Shown here piece by piece: positions 50,651 to 59,662 of a stretch of DNA of 64,000 nucleotides. The position numbers and the translations under genes were made by a program. Each line of letters opens with the position of its first letter. The first letter of the stretch is position 1. This DNA comes from Bog-756 sp963704615. Its GTDB lineage: Bacteria; Actinomycetota; Acidimicrobiia; Acidimicrobiales; RAAP-2. The notes under the pieces were generated by a model. That model saw only the letters and a list, made by a program, of their open reading frames with translations. It did no database searches and was not told where the DNA came from. The DNA lies in contig OY969923.1 in assembly GCA_963704615.1 (NCBI GenBank), positions 2,790,001-2,854,000 on the forward strand, read 5' to 3'.

Positions 50651-51477
50651 GAGCGGCCCGGTTTCGGAGTCGCATCCGCTCGAGGATTGGGCCGCGGGCC
50701 GTCGGTATAACCACGAGCGACCTGACTGCCGGAGCTTGGCTCAACGTCCCCGGCAAGCGAAGGAAGGAGCACGAGGCTCACCTGGTCGGCGTTGGCTGCC
50801 GTCGTCACCGCCGCTGCTTCCGTAGACGGCACTTCAACCGAGACCAGCTGAGATACATCGGACGACGAATCGGCTGGCGGCGCTTCCACGTCGAACACGC
50901 TGGACTGGGGCACAAGGACACCAGTCGAGGATCCGCCGTCGCCACTATCTCCGCCCGAGGTGGTGGGGATGCTCAACGAGGACCCCGGGTCGGCGGTTTG
51001 GACGATCATGACTTGATCTCCGGGGTTCACGCCTGATGCCGGCAGTTGGCCTGCTTTGAGAGCCAAACCCACCACCGCATCCCCCGTAGGAATCGGTTCG
51101 GAATCGGTCAGGTCGCCCGCGGTGAGAAGCGAGCCGGCTGGGATGGTCACCGCCGCTCGCTCGCCGGAGAGTTCCGAGGCGTCTGCAACCGGGACCGGGA
51201 CCACTCCTCCCGAGATGCTGGCGCTGGTCGATCCAAGATCGCTCCCACTGATTCGCTGGCCCTGCTCGATCGTGTCCGTCACGACGAGAACCGAAACCTG
51301 ATGGTTCGCCGACGAATAGAGCTCGGCAAACCCCGCGATGCTGGCAAAGACGATCATGACCGACGTCACCGCCAGAATGGGGCGCCTCGACCTGGCGGCT
51401 GAGGGGAGTCGTCGCCGTGACGGCGTCTCCTGAGTGGTGGACGAAGAAGCATGGCCTCGGTCGAGCAGCGTCGTCAC
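50647..51477 (-). CDS. CpaB/RcpC-like SAF-domain protein
   Basis: The 276-residue protein has an Arg-rich cytoplasmic start, one membrane helix (about 35-52), and a SAF domain (about 60-145: VLVVTDTIEQGQRISGSDLG, VTIPAGSLLTAGDL, VGLALKAGQLPASGVNPGDQVMI). A Ser/Asp/Gly-rich region follows. SAF proteins of this kind (CpaB/RcpC) belong to Tad loci. No outer-membrane partner is expected in a monoderm. Overlaps link it to both neighbours. Confidence 0.82.
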   Translation of the reverse strand: MTTLLDRGHASSSTTQETPSRRRLPSAARSRRPILAVTSVMIVFASIAGFAELYSSANHQVSVLVVTDTIEQGQRISGSDLGSTSASISGGVVPVPVADASELSGERAAVTIPAGSLLTAGDLTDSEPIPTGDAVVGLALKAGQLPASGVNPGDQVMIVQTADPGSSLSIPTTSGGDSGDGGSSTGVLVPQSSVFDVEAPPADSSSDVSQLVSVEVPSTEAAAVTTAANADQVSLVLLPSLAGDVEPSSGSQVARGYTDGPRPNPRADATPKPGRS

Positions 51478-52397
51478 CTCAACGACGCAATCGCCGGACT
51501 ATTGATCCCGAAGGCCTCGGCGGGATCGGAATTGACACTCTCCACCTGTTCGACACGAACAGTCGCCAGGGCCGAAGTGGAGAGAGCGGGCAATTCCCCG
51601 CCGCCGGCGGCCCCGTTGGCGGACCAGGACACCGACCAATGGATCGTTGCCGTCACATCGAAGGCGCCATCGTTGGGATTTCCGTCAGGAGAGGTCTGTC
51701 CGCTCGAGGAGACCGAGTAAGTATGGTCACACTGCGTCGATTGCCGGGCCGCAGGCTTAGAGGGATCGAAGGCCGTCCCGGGCCCGGCGCACAGAACGAC
51801 CGCCCCATCACCCGTGAGCCAAGTGACCGAGGTCGGAGTGGCCACCGCTGTAGCACTCACCGGCCCGACCGAGGCCGTCACCGGATAGGGATGCCAGATG
51901 TCATCGTCGATCCACAACCAGGTCGGAAGATTGACGACGGACACGGTCGAGGGGTTGAAGCTCATCGACGGAGAGGGCAGCTTGAGGGAATTCTCCGCCT
52001 GCCGGGCTACTGCATATGGATCGACCCCAGGCGTGGCCGTGGAGGACGCGTCGGGAATCCACTCCGTCTCGGTGGTCGACGCGCCTGTCAACTGATTAGT
52101 GCAGGTCACCGAGTACCAGCCGCCCGGGGTCGGACCACCAGGAGCGAACCCAGGCCCATCGTTCAAGGTCAAGGCCGTGTCGATGCACAGCCAGGGGCTT
52201 GCGCCTGGTGAGCCAACCCCCGCACCAGTCGATCCCCCCGGAGCGCCTGACGATGACCCGCCATCGGATGCACCCACCGTGATGGTGCCTCCGGGACCCA
52301 CGCCTCCGTCGACCGCGGCAGTTGCTGTCGCGGAGCAGGCAGCCACTCCGACGCCCGCCAAAAGGGCGACTGCCAGGAGGCTCCCGGTCAGTCGCAT
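51474..52397 (-). CDS. Putative exported lipoprotein in Tad operon
   Basis: The 307-residue protein starts MRLTGSLLAVALLAGVGVAAC, a signal with a possible lipobox (VAAC, Cys21). The rest is Gly/Ser/Pro-rich, then a beta-rich domain with a WLWIDDDIWHPYP stretch and a conserved-looking WLTGDGAVVLCAGPGTAFDP. No family recognised. The ATG at 52397 overlaps the upstream gene by 10 bases. It is likely a cell-surface accessory of the Tad pilus. Confidence 0.72.
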   Translation of the reverse strand: MRLTGSLLAVALLAGVGVAACSATATAAVDGGVGPGGTITVGASDGGSSSGAPGGSTGAGVGSPGASPWLCIDTALTLNDGPGFAPGGPTPGGWYSVTCTNQLTGASTTETEWIPDASSTATPGVDPYAVARQAENSLKLPSPSMSFNPSTVSVVNLPTWLWIDDDIWHPYPVTASVGPVSATAVATPTSVTWLTGDGAVVLCAGPGTAFDPSKPAARQSTQCDHTYSVSSSGQTSPDGNPNDGAFDVTATIHWSVSWSANGAAGGGELPALSTSALATVRVEQVESVNSDPAEAFGINSPAIASLR

Positions 52398-53005
52398 CGG
52401 CCATCCACCACCTGCTGCGACGACAGCTTCCACCCACTGCCTGCCAATGCCATGGTGGAAGTGATCAACTCGAAATCAACCTGACCAAGATCGCCGGGGA
52501 CTGGTTGCCCGGACGATGCGGACACGACGATCTCGGCGTCGTGGACACACGACCGGACCCTCGCCTGCTGCTCACCCAACGAGACGACTCGAGGTACTCC
52601 GTAGTCGACGGTGCCTTGGGCGATCTCGTCCTCCGCCCGCAGCTCCCCCAAGAATGAGCGAGCCCAGGTGAGTTGAGGCGGCACCGTCGTCGCGGCCATA
52701 TCGGGTTCGCTCGGGTCAGCAGTGAGGGCGGCCGTATCGAACGCCTGCTCAGCGGCAAGCCAAGCCGACAGTATCTGGCCGTTCAGTTGCGATCCCGTCG
52801 ACCCCATGGGCGCGGAAGCCGCCTGGTCATGGCCTGAGGAGGCCGCTCGCGGGAGCACAGACCCCTGGTGATCCGCCCCGCTTCCCGGGGCCTCGGAGAA
52901 GGACCCGCACGACGCCAGCAGAACCGAGCACGTCGCCATCACCAAGGTCGCCCGGCTTGCTGTGGGGCTCCCCCATCGCAACCCGTAAGCAACCGGTTTC
53001 TGCAT
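52388..53005 (-). CDS. Putative lipoprotein, first gene of Tad operon
   Basis: The 205-residue protein has a basic-polar N-terminus, a hydrophobic segment and a lipobox LASC at about residue 33 (ATCSVLLASCGS), so it is probably a lipoprotein anchored outside the cell. The remainder is soluble, with LNGQILSAWLAAEQAFDTAAL and a C-terminal WKLSSQQVVDGRCD. No family recognised. I chose the ATG at 53005; longer frames lack signal-peptide logic. It would be the first gene of the Tad operon. Confidence 0.68.
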   Translation of the reverse strand: MQKPVAYGLRWGSPTASRATLVMATCSVLLASCGSFSEAPGSGADHQGSVLPRAASSGHDQAASAPMGSTGSQLNGQILSAWLAAEQAFDTAALTADPSEPDMAATTVPPQLTWARSFLGELRAEDEIAQGTVDYGVPRVVSLGEQQARVRSCVHDAEIVVSASSGQPVPGDLGQVDFELITSTMALAGSGWKLSSQQVVDGRCD

Positions 53006-53583
53006 AGGAGCCGGACGATAAGAGTCGCCGGAAATCCTCGCAATGTTCGCTGCAGTCGAAATGCAACTACTTCGGCCGATCCGTGCCCGACGCTCTCTGG
53101 CGCTCGTCCTCGATGGCGAGCCGAATTCCGGGTCGTCTGACACATTCAGAGCTTCGTTCGGCGACCTTGCACGCTTCCTTGACGAGGAGCTTGCTCGGCA
53201 AGGTGGGAGTCCGCGACTGCCAGTCTCGTCACCTAGAGAAGGTGGAAATTCTCCTTGCACAGCAATGCCTTTTGCCCAACGTCGGCACCGCGTCAAAAAC
53301 ACGGATCGCGAGCGATGGTCGACCCGACCTGATTCCGATCGCCCTCCGCCACCTGATCGTTGGCGAGGCCCCGGCAGACGCGCCGTCCACCGTCCGATGT
53401 CGGTGGAGCACCCTTCTGATGGCGGATACGAACAGTGTCCGTTTCACCGCTTTGGGTGACAAGAGTTCGTTCAGGAACCGAAGGCCAGGGCACGACCCGC
53501 CGATGCTCGGTCACGTTGCCGAGACCGACTCGGCGATGGGAGGGATCGCTTCGAAACCTGATGCGAGCGGTTGCCCGGCTTGG
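53006..53583. other. Intergenic region between Tad operon and membrane-protein gene
   Basis: These 578 bases contain overlapping short frames on the plus strand but none with signal peptide, domain or convincing ribosome site. The Tad operon promoter should lie near 53010-53150. TATCGT (minus strand), ending about nine bases before the lipoprotein ATG, resembles a -10 box. No strong hairpin or repeat was seen. Confidence 0.35.
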
Positions 53584-54633
53584 TTACGCTTCCTCCACCG
53601 ATGAGGTCGCGGTCGCGGTCCCGGGAGGGCGGGCCGAGGTGGATGTCTCGGTCCCGGACCCTGCCGCTGTTGGGCTCACCTCCGCCGGGTTGTGGCCAAC
53701 GACCAGCTTGGCGCTGAATTTGATGGCCTTGGTGGCGGTGGTAGCACCGGTTTGGAGCACGATGGCGATGGCCAGAAGCAGGACGGCAAGCACCCTGAAG
53801 GTGTGAGATCCGAGCAGGATGATGGCGACACGGCCGAGTGCGTACGGTGGGGAGCAGACCATCGCCCCGATGGTCCCGCCCACAGCGGTGGCGGTGAGCT
53901 TGTCCCGTCGGGATCGGTCGGACTTGATCCCGACCAAGCGGGCAGGGACAGCCACGTAGGCGAACATCATCACCCCGACCACGATGCCGAGGGAGAGGGC
54001 GAACCATCCCTTCCCCCAGCGGCTGACCACCATGGCGGAGAACCCGAGCGCCAGTCCGACGACGACGCCCCAAGCCAGGATGGTGCGCAAGTGCTCCCGC
54101 GCCTGTGCAAACGCTGGACGAATCTCGGGCTTGTCGGGTCGGGCGATGGCGAATGCGAAGACGGCATTGAGGAAGAAGCTGCCCGCAGTGATCGCCGCTA
54201 TCGCCAACAGAATGGGGATGAGCAAAGGACCCCGGACGATACGGAATTCCTTGCCGCGGAAGACATGGATCTTCAGGTCGAGCATCGCCAGCCAGATCCA
54301 CATGGCGGGCAGGATCTCCACGAGGGTGAGACGCCAGTTGATCACTAACAACTTCACCCCCTGGAAGAGCATGGCGAAGGCACCGACTGCCAGGGCGAGC
54401 GGGGCCAGCCACCGGCTCCGTTCACTGAGGTCCACAATGGCCTTCTCGACCATGCTCTCGTCGCCATTGCGGATGGCCCGGACGAGGCGCTCGATCTGCT
54501 GTACCACGGTGGCCCGCCGGGTGAGGACTGCTTGAACAGGGGTCGCATCGGGACTCTCCACCCGCGCCCCCGGATCGACCCCATTTGCCGGGATCGCTGG
54601 GATAGGTCCGGGCTCGTCGATCACGTGGCCCAC
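53584..54633 (-). CDS. Polytopic membrane protein of unknown function
   Basis: The 349-residue protein begins with a 60-residue polar region (VLTRRATVVQQIERLVRAIRNGDESMVEKAIVDLSERS). About seven membrane helices follow between residues 70 and 300, then a Thr/Ser/Pro-rich tail. FRGKEFRIVRGPLLIPILL and AFAQAREHLRTILAWGVVVGLALGFS are features of its middle section. I recognise no family. The GTG at 54633 follows a distant GAGGAG; a GTG nine bases further in would also do. It is divergent from ettA. Confidence 0.6.
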   Translation of the reverse strand: MGHVIDEPGPIPAIPANGVDPGARVESPDATPVQAVLTRRATVVQQIERLVRAIRNGDESMVEKAIVDLSERSRWLAPLALAVGAFAMLFQGVKLLVINWRLTLVEILPAMWIWLAMLDLKIHVFRGKEFRIVRGPLLIPILLAIAAITAGSFFLNAVFAFAIARPDKPEIRPAFAQAREHLRTILAWGVVVGLALGFSAMVVSRWGKGWFALSLGIVVGVMMFAYVAVPARLVGIKSDRSRRDKLTATAVGGTIGAMVCSPPYALGRVAIILLGSHTFRVLAVLLLAIAIVLQTGATTATKAIKFSAKLVVGHNPAEVSPTAAGSGTETSTSARPPGTATATSSVEEA

Positions 54634-54792
54634 CGGGCCGACGGGCTCCTCCAGTCTCGAAGAGCAATCGTCGACCCCGACCGCCGGTGGCCCCCCGGTC
54701 GCCTCGCTGCCCCGTGGTTCATTGTGCCCACGATACTTCTGCGGCCAAATGTTGGGAATGGTCCAGGAGCCTGCCGTGCCACACTGTGCGAT

Positions 54793-56472
54793 GTGACAGC
54801 TCAGTACATCTACACCATGCGTGACCTGCGCCGCTTCTACCCTCCCGACCGCGAGGTGCTCAGGGGGATCAATCTCTCTTTCTTTCCGGGCGCGAAGATC
54901 GGGGTCATCGGGTCCAACGGCTCGGGCAAGTCGTCCCTTCTGAGGATCATGGCCGGTGAGGACGACGGCTTCGCCGGCGAGACCCGTCTCTCCTCGGGAT
55001 TCAGTGTGGGCTACCTGGCCCAGGAGCCGCAGCTCGACCCGTCCAAGGACGTGCTCGGAAACGTGTCTGACGGCGTGGGCGAGACCAAGGCGCTCCTCGA
55101 CCAGTTCAACGCCGTGTGTGCGGCGATGAGTGAACCTGATGCCGACTTTGACAGGCTCTTGGCGGAGCAGGCCGAACTCCAGGACAAGATCGAAGCGGCT
55201 GGGGCATGGGATCTGGAGCGGACCTTCGAGATTGCCATGGACGCCCTCCGTCTTCCCCCCGGTGACGCCGACGTGACGAAGCTGTCAGGCGGGGAGCGCC
55301 GACGAGTGGCGTTGTGCCGCCTCCTACTGGCCAAACCCGATCTCCTCTTGCTGGACGAGCCCACCAATCATCTCGACGCTGAGTCGGTGGCATGGCTCGA
55401 ACGAACCTTGCAGGAGTATCCGGGGACCGTGGTCGCCGTGACACACGACCGTTATTTCCTCGACAACGTGGCCGGTTGGATACTCGAGTTGGACCGAGGC
55501 GCCGGCATCCCCTGGGAAGGCAATTACTCGTCATGGTTGGACCAGAAACAGGCGCGATTGGCTGGGGAGAAGAAAACCGATCAATCGCGACAACGCGCCC
55601 TCCAGCGCGAGCTGGAATGGATCAGGATGTCCCCACGCGCCCGCCAGAGCAAAGGAAAGGCCCGTATCAACGCCTACAACGACCTGGTTGCCGAGGCCGA
55701 AGCGGCTGAGCGGCGGGCCGATGCTTTGGAGATCGCCATTCCGCCCGGTCCCCGCTTGGGCGATCAGGTAGTCGACGCCAAGGACCTGGTCAAAGGATAT
55801 GCGGACCGCCTGCTCATCGACGGGCTGTCCTTCCTGCTTCCTCCGGGCGGCATCGTCGGGGTCATCGGTCCCAACGGAGCGGGAAAGACCACCCTCTTCC
55901 GGATGATCGTCGGCGAGGAGAGCCCGGACTCCGGCGAGCTGGAGCTCGGTTCAACCGTCAAACTGGCTTACGTCGACCAATCCCGGGACCAGCTCGCCGG
56001 TGACGCAACCGTGTTCGAGGAGATCACCGGAGGCGACGACCGCATTCTCGTCGGCCACCGTGAACTGAACGGCCGCGCCTACGTGGCCAGCTTCGGGTTC
56101 ACCGGAAGCGAACAGCAGAAGAAGGTCGGCCAGCTCTCTGGAGGGGAACGCAATCGAGTCCAGTTGGCCAAGGTGCTCAAGAGCGGAGGGAACGTCCTAC
56201 TCCTTGACGAACCGACCAATGACCTCGACGTCGACACGCTGCGCGCTCTCGAAGAGGGTCTGCTCGGATTTCCGGGTTGCGTCGTGGTCATCAGCCACGA
56301 CCGGTGGTTCCTCGACCGGATCGCCACTCACGTCTTGGCCTTCGAAGGTAATTCCCAGGTTCGGTGGTGGGAAGGGAACTTCAGCGACTACGAGGCGGAT
56401 CGCAAGAAACGGCTGGGGGTCGATGCCGACCAGCCCCATAGGATCCGCTACAAGCCCTTGGTGCGGAACTGA
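54793..56472 (+). CDS. ettA: Energy-dependent translational throttle EttA (ABC-F)
   Basis: A 559-residue ABC-F protein with two nucleotide-binding domains and no membrane segment. Domain 1 has GVIGSNGSGKSSLL and LSGGERRRVALCRLLL with LLLLDEPTNHLDAESV. The arm and linker region is around KTDQSRQRALQRELEWIRMSPRARQSKGKARINAY. Domain 2 has GVIGPNGAGKTTLF and LSGGERNRVQLAKVL with LLLDEPTNDLD. EttA binds the ribosomal E site and gates translation by ADP/ATP ratio. The length matches E. coli EttA. The start is the GTG at 54793. Confidence 0.94.
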   Translation: MTAQYIYTMRDLRRFYPPDREVLRGINLSFFPGAKIGVIGSNGSGKSSLLRIMAGEDDGFAGETRLSSGFSVGYLAQEPQLDPSKDVLGNVSDGVGETKALLDQFNAVCAAMSEPDADFDRLLAEQAELQDKIEAAGAWDLERTFEIAMDALRLPPGDADVTKLSGGERRRVALCRLLLAKPDLLLLDEPTNHLDAESVAWLERTLQEYPGTVVAVTHDRYFLDNVAGWILELDRGAGIPWEGNYSSWLDQKQARLAGEKKTDQSRQRALQRELEWIRMSPRARQSKGKARINAYNDLVAEAEAAERRADALEIAIPPGPRLGDQVVDAKDLVKGYADRLLIDGLSFLLPPGGIVGVIGPNGAGKTTLFRMIVGEESPDSGELELGSTVKLAYVDQSRDQLAGDATVFEEITGGDDRILVGHRELNGRAYVASFGFTGSEQQKKVGQLSGGERNRVQLAKVLKSGGNVLLLDEPTNDLDVDTLRALEEGLLGFPGCVVVISHDRWFLDRIATHVLAFEGNSQVRWWEGNFSDYEADRKKRLGVDADQPHRIRYKPLVRN

Positions 56473-56612
56473 GTGACGACCGGTCCGAGGATCCCGATTC
56501 GTTGGCCGGTGCGTGTATCGCCTCATCCTGATGAAGCGATACACGATCGCGAAGGCTGCTCCAATGCGACGATTGAACATTCCGGCGATGGGACCAACAT
56601 GAAGGGAAGGGC

Positions 56613-57656
56613 GTGACCGGGACCCGCCGATCCTTCGCCAGCGACAATTGGGCGGGAATACATCCGGCCATCCTTGACGCCATCGCCGCCGCCAATGTCG
56701 ACCATGCGCCTGCCTACGGCGACGACGAGGTGACAACTCACGCTATCGAGCTCTTCAAACAGCACTTCGGCGAGGGGGCCGACGTCTTCTTCGCCTTCAA
56801 CGGGACGGGCGCCAACGTTGTGGGTCTCCAGTCCTTACTGCGGTCGTTCGAGGCGGTGATCTGCGCCGAGAGTGCCCACATCAACGTCGACGAGTGCGGG
56901 GCTCCCGAGAAGTTCTTGGGCAGCAAGCTGGTTGCCGTGCCCACCCCGGACGGGAAGCTGACGCCCGAGCTGGTGGAAGCAGCTACCACCGGAATCGGGG
57001 ACGAGCATCATGTCCAATCCAAGGTGGTGTCGATCACCCAGTCGACCGAGCTCGGCACGTGCTACCGCATCGAGGAGATCACCGCTCTTGCCGAGTGGGC
57101 CCACGCCCGGGGGATGTGGCTGCACCTCGACGGTGCTCGCTTGTCCAACGCGGCCGCCTTCCTCGAGGTAGGCCTCGGTGCCTTCGGGTCAGCGGCCGGT
57201 GTCGACGTCCTCTCCTACGGAGGGACCAAGAACGGCGCCTTGGCCGCCGAGGCCGTCGTCTCTTTCAGGCCAGCCGAAGAGTCCCCGCTGCGCTACATCC
57301 GCAAGCAGTCGATGCAACTGGCTTCCAAGATGCGATTCGTCTCGGCCCAGTTCAGTGCCCTCCTCACGAACGACCTCTGGTGTGAAAACGCATCCCATGC
57401 CAACGCGATGGCCAGGCAGCTGGCCTCGGGAGTAGCCGACATCCCGGGCGTCAGGGTGGCCTATCCGGTCGAGGCCAACGGTGTGTTCGCCGTGCTTCCC
57501 GGCGCAGTCACTGCGGCACTGCAGGAACGGTACGACTTCTACCTCTGGGACGAGGCTACGGGAGTAGTCCGATGGATGACCTCGTTCGACACCACCGAGG
57601 AGGATGTCGACGGATTCGTCCGATCGCTCTCGGAATTAATGACTTCGTCGGCGTAG
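56613..57656 (+). CDS. Low-specificity L-threonine aldolase
   Basis: A 347-residue PLP-dependent fold-type I enzyme of the threonine aldolase/beta-eliminating lyase family. It has FASDNWAGIHPAILDAI, HAPAYGDDEVT, AFNGTGANVVGLQSLL, HINVDECGAPE, ITQSTELGTCYRIEEI, LHLDGARLSNAA and the PLP Lys in SYGGTKNGALAAEAV. It splits threonine or allo-threonine into glycine and acetaldehyde. GTG start with a GGGAAGG run just before it. It is a single-gene unit. Confidence 0.92.
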   Translation: MTGTRRSFASDNWAGIHPAILDAIAAANVDHAPAYGDDEVTTHAIELFKQHFGEGADVFFAFNGTGANVVGLQSLLRSFEAVICAESAHINVDECGAPEKFLGSKLVAVPTPDGKLTPELVEAATTGIGDEHHVQSKVVSITQSTELGTCYRIEEITALAEWAHARGMWLHLDGARLSNAAAFLEVGLGAFGSAAGVDVLSYGGTKNGALAAEAVVSFRPAEESPLRYIRKQSMQLASKMRFVSAQFSALLTNDLWCENASHANAMARQLASGVADIPGVRVAYPVEANGVFAVLPGAVTAALQERYDFYLWDEATGVVRWMTSFDTTEEDVDGFVRSLSELMTSSA

Positions 57657-57717
57657 CCGTGGGCGACCGATCCTGCCGGCGAATCCGAACCTCCGGAAGC
57701 AGCACCGCTCGCGGGCC

Positions 57718-58551
57718 TCAGCCGGGTCGGTCCCCGCCCCGTTCGATCCGCGACGACCGGCCTGGCCCCGGCGGCCCGGCGAAGGCCTGGGCGATGGATA
57801 TCCACTCGATGGCGCTGGTGCCCGTCGCCACGAGGGCGGTGTCGGCCACATGACGCCTCTGCGTGACCACCAAGCAGAAATCGAGCGCCGGCCCGATCAC
57901 CGATCCTGAGTGCCCTACGGCGTCAGCCTCGCCGATTTCCCACAGCCAAGGCTCACCAATCGGCGATGTGAGGACCACCTCGATGTGTGCGTCGGGCACC
58001 TCCATCCCGCGGACTGCATAGGAGAAGGGCCGGGCGCGCACGCCGAGATGGGCCACGTGCCGGAGGCGATGCGTGGGTTTCCGGACGCAACCAAGCGCGT
58101 CGGCAACGTCTTGACCGTGGGCCCAGGTTTCCATCAACCGGGCCGACGCGAAGGACGGGACGCCCATCGGCGGTCCATACCAGGGGACCCTTGACGCCGG
58201 GTCGGCGTGGGTCAGGGCGCGAGCCATTTTGCGGTGTGCGCTGTCCCACCACGACATGAGCTCATCACCGTCCATCGACCGGCCTCGGGCCAGATGCGCC
58301 TCCATCGGATCGCCCGATGCCTTGAGGGCCTGTTCGGCCATCTCGGTGAAGGCATCCGGCTCCTCGAGGGCCATTCCCCCGGCGTCGTCGAAGTAGGCCA
58401 GGTGGCTGATCTGATCACGGACGGCCCACCCTTCGGCCGGGGTGGCCCGATCCCACTCGGACGCATCCGCCGCCAGTGGGCCGACCAGCCGACAGAGATC
58501 GGCGTACTCATTCTCGAGATCCTCCAAGAGCTCGGGCAAAGAGGCGGCCAC
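57718..58551 (-). CDS. TIGR03084-family DinB/MDMPI-like metal-binding protein
   Basis: The 277-residue protein has an N-terminal DinB-like four-helix bundle: WDRATPAEGWAVRDQISHLAYFDD (with the first His), and SARLMETWAHGQDVADALG (further metal His and Asp). A C-terminal domain follows: VPDAHIEVVLTSPIGEPWLW. This matches the TIGR03084 / mycothiol-dependent maleylpyruvate isomerase-like family common in actinobacteria. The substrate is unknown. It is convergent with the threonine aldolase. Confidence 0.85.
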   Translation of the reverse strand: MAASLPELLEDLENEYADLCRLVGPLAADASEWDRATPAEGWAVRDQISHLAYFDDAGGMALEEPDAFTEMAEQALKASGDPMEAHLARGRSMDGDELMSWWDSAHRKMARALTHADPASRVPWYGPPMGVPSFASARLMETWAHGQDVADALGCVRKPTHRLRHVAHLGVRARPFSYAVRGMEVPDAHIEVVLTSPIGEPWLWEIGEADAVGHSGSVIGPALDFCLVVTQRRHVADTALVATGTSAIEWISIAQAFAGPPGPGRSSRIERGGDRPG

Positions 58552-58664
58552 GCCCTGAGGCTAGGGCACGGAGCGGGGGTGGGCGGGCGGACAAACGCCC
58601 GGCTCCACGATGAAGACACCTCGTTGATCAGGGGCCGGGTGTGATCAGTGGTCGCGCTCGTTGA

Positions 58665-58961
58665 TCAGTGGTCCGGCTCAACCCAGGAGCGGTACTGGGC
58701 GAGCACCTCGACCTCCGGATGAGACCAGACGAACCGTTCGACGGCGTCGAGGACATCCTCCACATGGGTTGGTGAATCGGCCACCGCGGCGAACCCCAGC
58801 TCGGCGCGCTGCCACTGCTCCCGATGGCCGACCTCGGCGGCCGCCACCCCGAAACGGCTTTTGCAGGTGCCGACAAGGTGCTTGACGATTGCTCTCTTCG
58901 ACTTGAGCGATGTGCTGTCCGGTATGTGCAGGTCGATGGCGAGCGCGCACGTAAACATCAT
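58665..58961 (-). CDS. DUF503 (YlxP-like) protein
   Basis: The 98-residue protein has the DUF503 pattern: MMFTCALAIDLHIPDSTSLKSKRAIVKHLV, FGVAAAEVGHREQWQRAELGFAAVAD and VLDAVERFVWSHPEVEVL. Function is unknown; homologues lie near translation genes. Its start codon is buried in a 12-bp hairpin (see separate entry). It follows the mobile mystery protein A gene on the same strand. Confidence 0.88.
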   Translation of the reverse strand: MMFTCALAIDLHIPDSTSLKSKRAIVKHLVGTCKSRFGVAAAEVGHREQWQRAELGFAAVADSPTHVEDVLDAVERFVWSHPEVEVLAQYRSWVEPDH

Positions 58962-58986
58962 GACCGCACTGGGGTGCGGTCATGAT
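58957..58986. terminator. Perfect 12-bp hairpin at the DUF503 start codon
   Basis: ATCATGACCGCA (58957-58968) pairs perfectly with TGCGGTCATGAT (58975-58986) around a six-base loop. On the minus strand it lies 73 bases after the mobA-like stop and includes the DUF503 ATG at 58961. It could be the upstream terminator, or an RNA structure that hides the DUF503 start. Confidence 0.6.
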
Positions 58987-59058
58987 CGCCCGCTCCGCTG
59001 TCCCGGGCTGGCTCGACACGACCGACACTCGGCACCGCAGTCGACACGAGGCGGGCGC

Positions 59059-59526
59059 TCAACCGGGGGTGGGAACCTCGGACCACAGTCCCCGGCGATC
59101 CGCCAACTTTCGAGCGAGCTCGTCGATCTGAGCTGCAGGTTCGTCGCCGTCGGGGACATCCTTCTCGAGTCCGTTGTCGCCAGTGCTGTCAAGAAGTTGA
59201 GCTGCCTTTCGGCGCGACTGAGCTTCGACGGCATCGTTCAGGGTGGTGCGAGGGACGAGAAAATAGACGACGTCGCAGTCAAGTGCGTCGGCCGCACGTC
59301 GAAGTGAGCCGAGTTTGATGGTTCCCTCGGTCTCGCCGTGCTCAAGGTGGGAAACGGTCGATTGGCCGACGCCCAATCGGGCGCCAAGCTCGGTGGTCGA
59401 CATGCCGAGCGCCTCCCGCACAGCCTTGATCCAGCCCTGGTCCGGGGGTGCATCCTCGGCGACGAGGCGGAGCCGGGTCAGCTGGGAGTCGAGGTACGTT
59501 CGAAGCTGCGCGCTCTTTTTTGTCAT
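59059..59526 (-). CDS. Mobile mystery protein A (XRE-type helix-turn-helix)
   Basis: A 155-residue protein of the MobMystA (TIGR02612) type. It has the N-terminal QLRTYLDSQLTRLRLV, the core GWIKAVREALGMSTTELGARLGVGQSTVSHLEHGETEGTIKLGSLRRAADALDCDVVYFLVP, then a charged tail. The family is normally encoded beside mobile mystery protein B, a Fic-domain protein, in mobile DNA, in the manner of a toxin-antitoxin pair. No Fic gene is adjacent here, so this is an orphan. TTATCG-N8-CGATAA dyads upstream are probably its operator. Confidence 0.85.
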   Translation of the reverse strand: MTKKSAQLRTYLDSQLTRLRLVAEDAPPDQGWIKAVREALGMSTTELGARLGVGQSTVSHLEHGETEGTIKLGSLRRAADALDCDVVYFLVPRTTLNDAVEAQSRRKAAQLLDSTGDNGLEKDVPDGDEPAAQIDELARKLADRRGLWSEVPTPG

Positions 59527-59535
59527 GGCATTAGG

Positions 59536-59587
59536 TTATCGGCTTTGGTCGATAATTGGGTTCCAATCTAGCGACAGCACTCGATAA
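59536..59587 (-). promoter_or_regulatory. Probable autoregulatory operator of mobile mystery protein A
   Basis: TTATCG (59536-59541) and CGATAA (59550-59555) form a dyad with an eight-base spacer, starting ten bases upstream of the gene's ATG at 59526. A third half-site CGATAA (59582-59587, within CGATAATTTGGG) repeats the motif. XRE regulators commonly bind such dyads at their own promoters. Confidence 0.5.
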
Positions 59588-59662
59588 TTTGGGCAATTTT
59601 CGAATTCAAACTTACGAGCGGGGAGGTCTCCGCCAAGGGGCGTCGCCCTACTTCGAGACGGT

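Noticed and set aside
53043..53604. Plus-strand frames of 138 and 173 codons in the region before the membrane-protein gene
   Set aside because: They overlap each other in different frames, are Arg/Pro/Ser-rich, lack good ribosome sites and show no domain.
58620..58676. Three short GTTGATCAG/TGATCAGTGG repeats near the DUF503 stop
   Set aside because: They are too short and irregular to call a repeat array or binding region; part of the run is DUF503 coding sequence.
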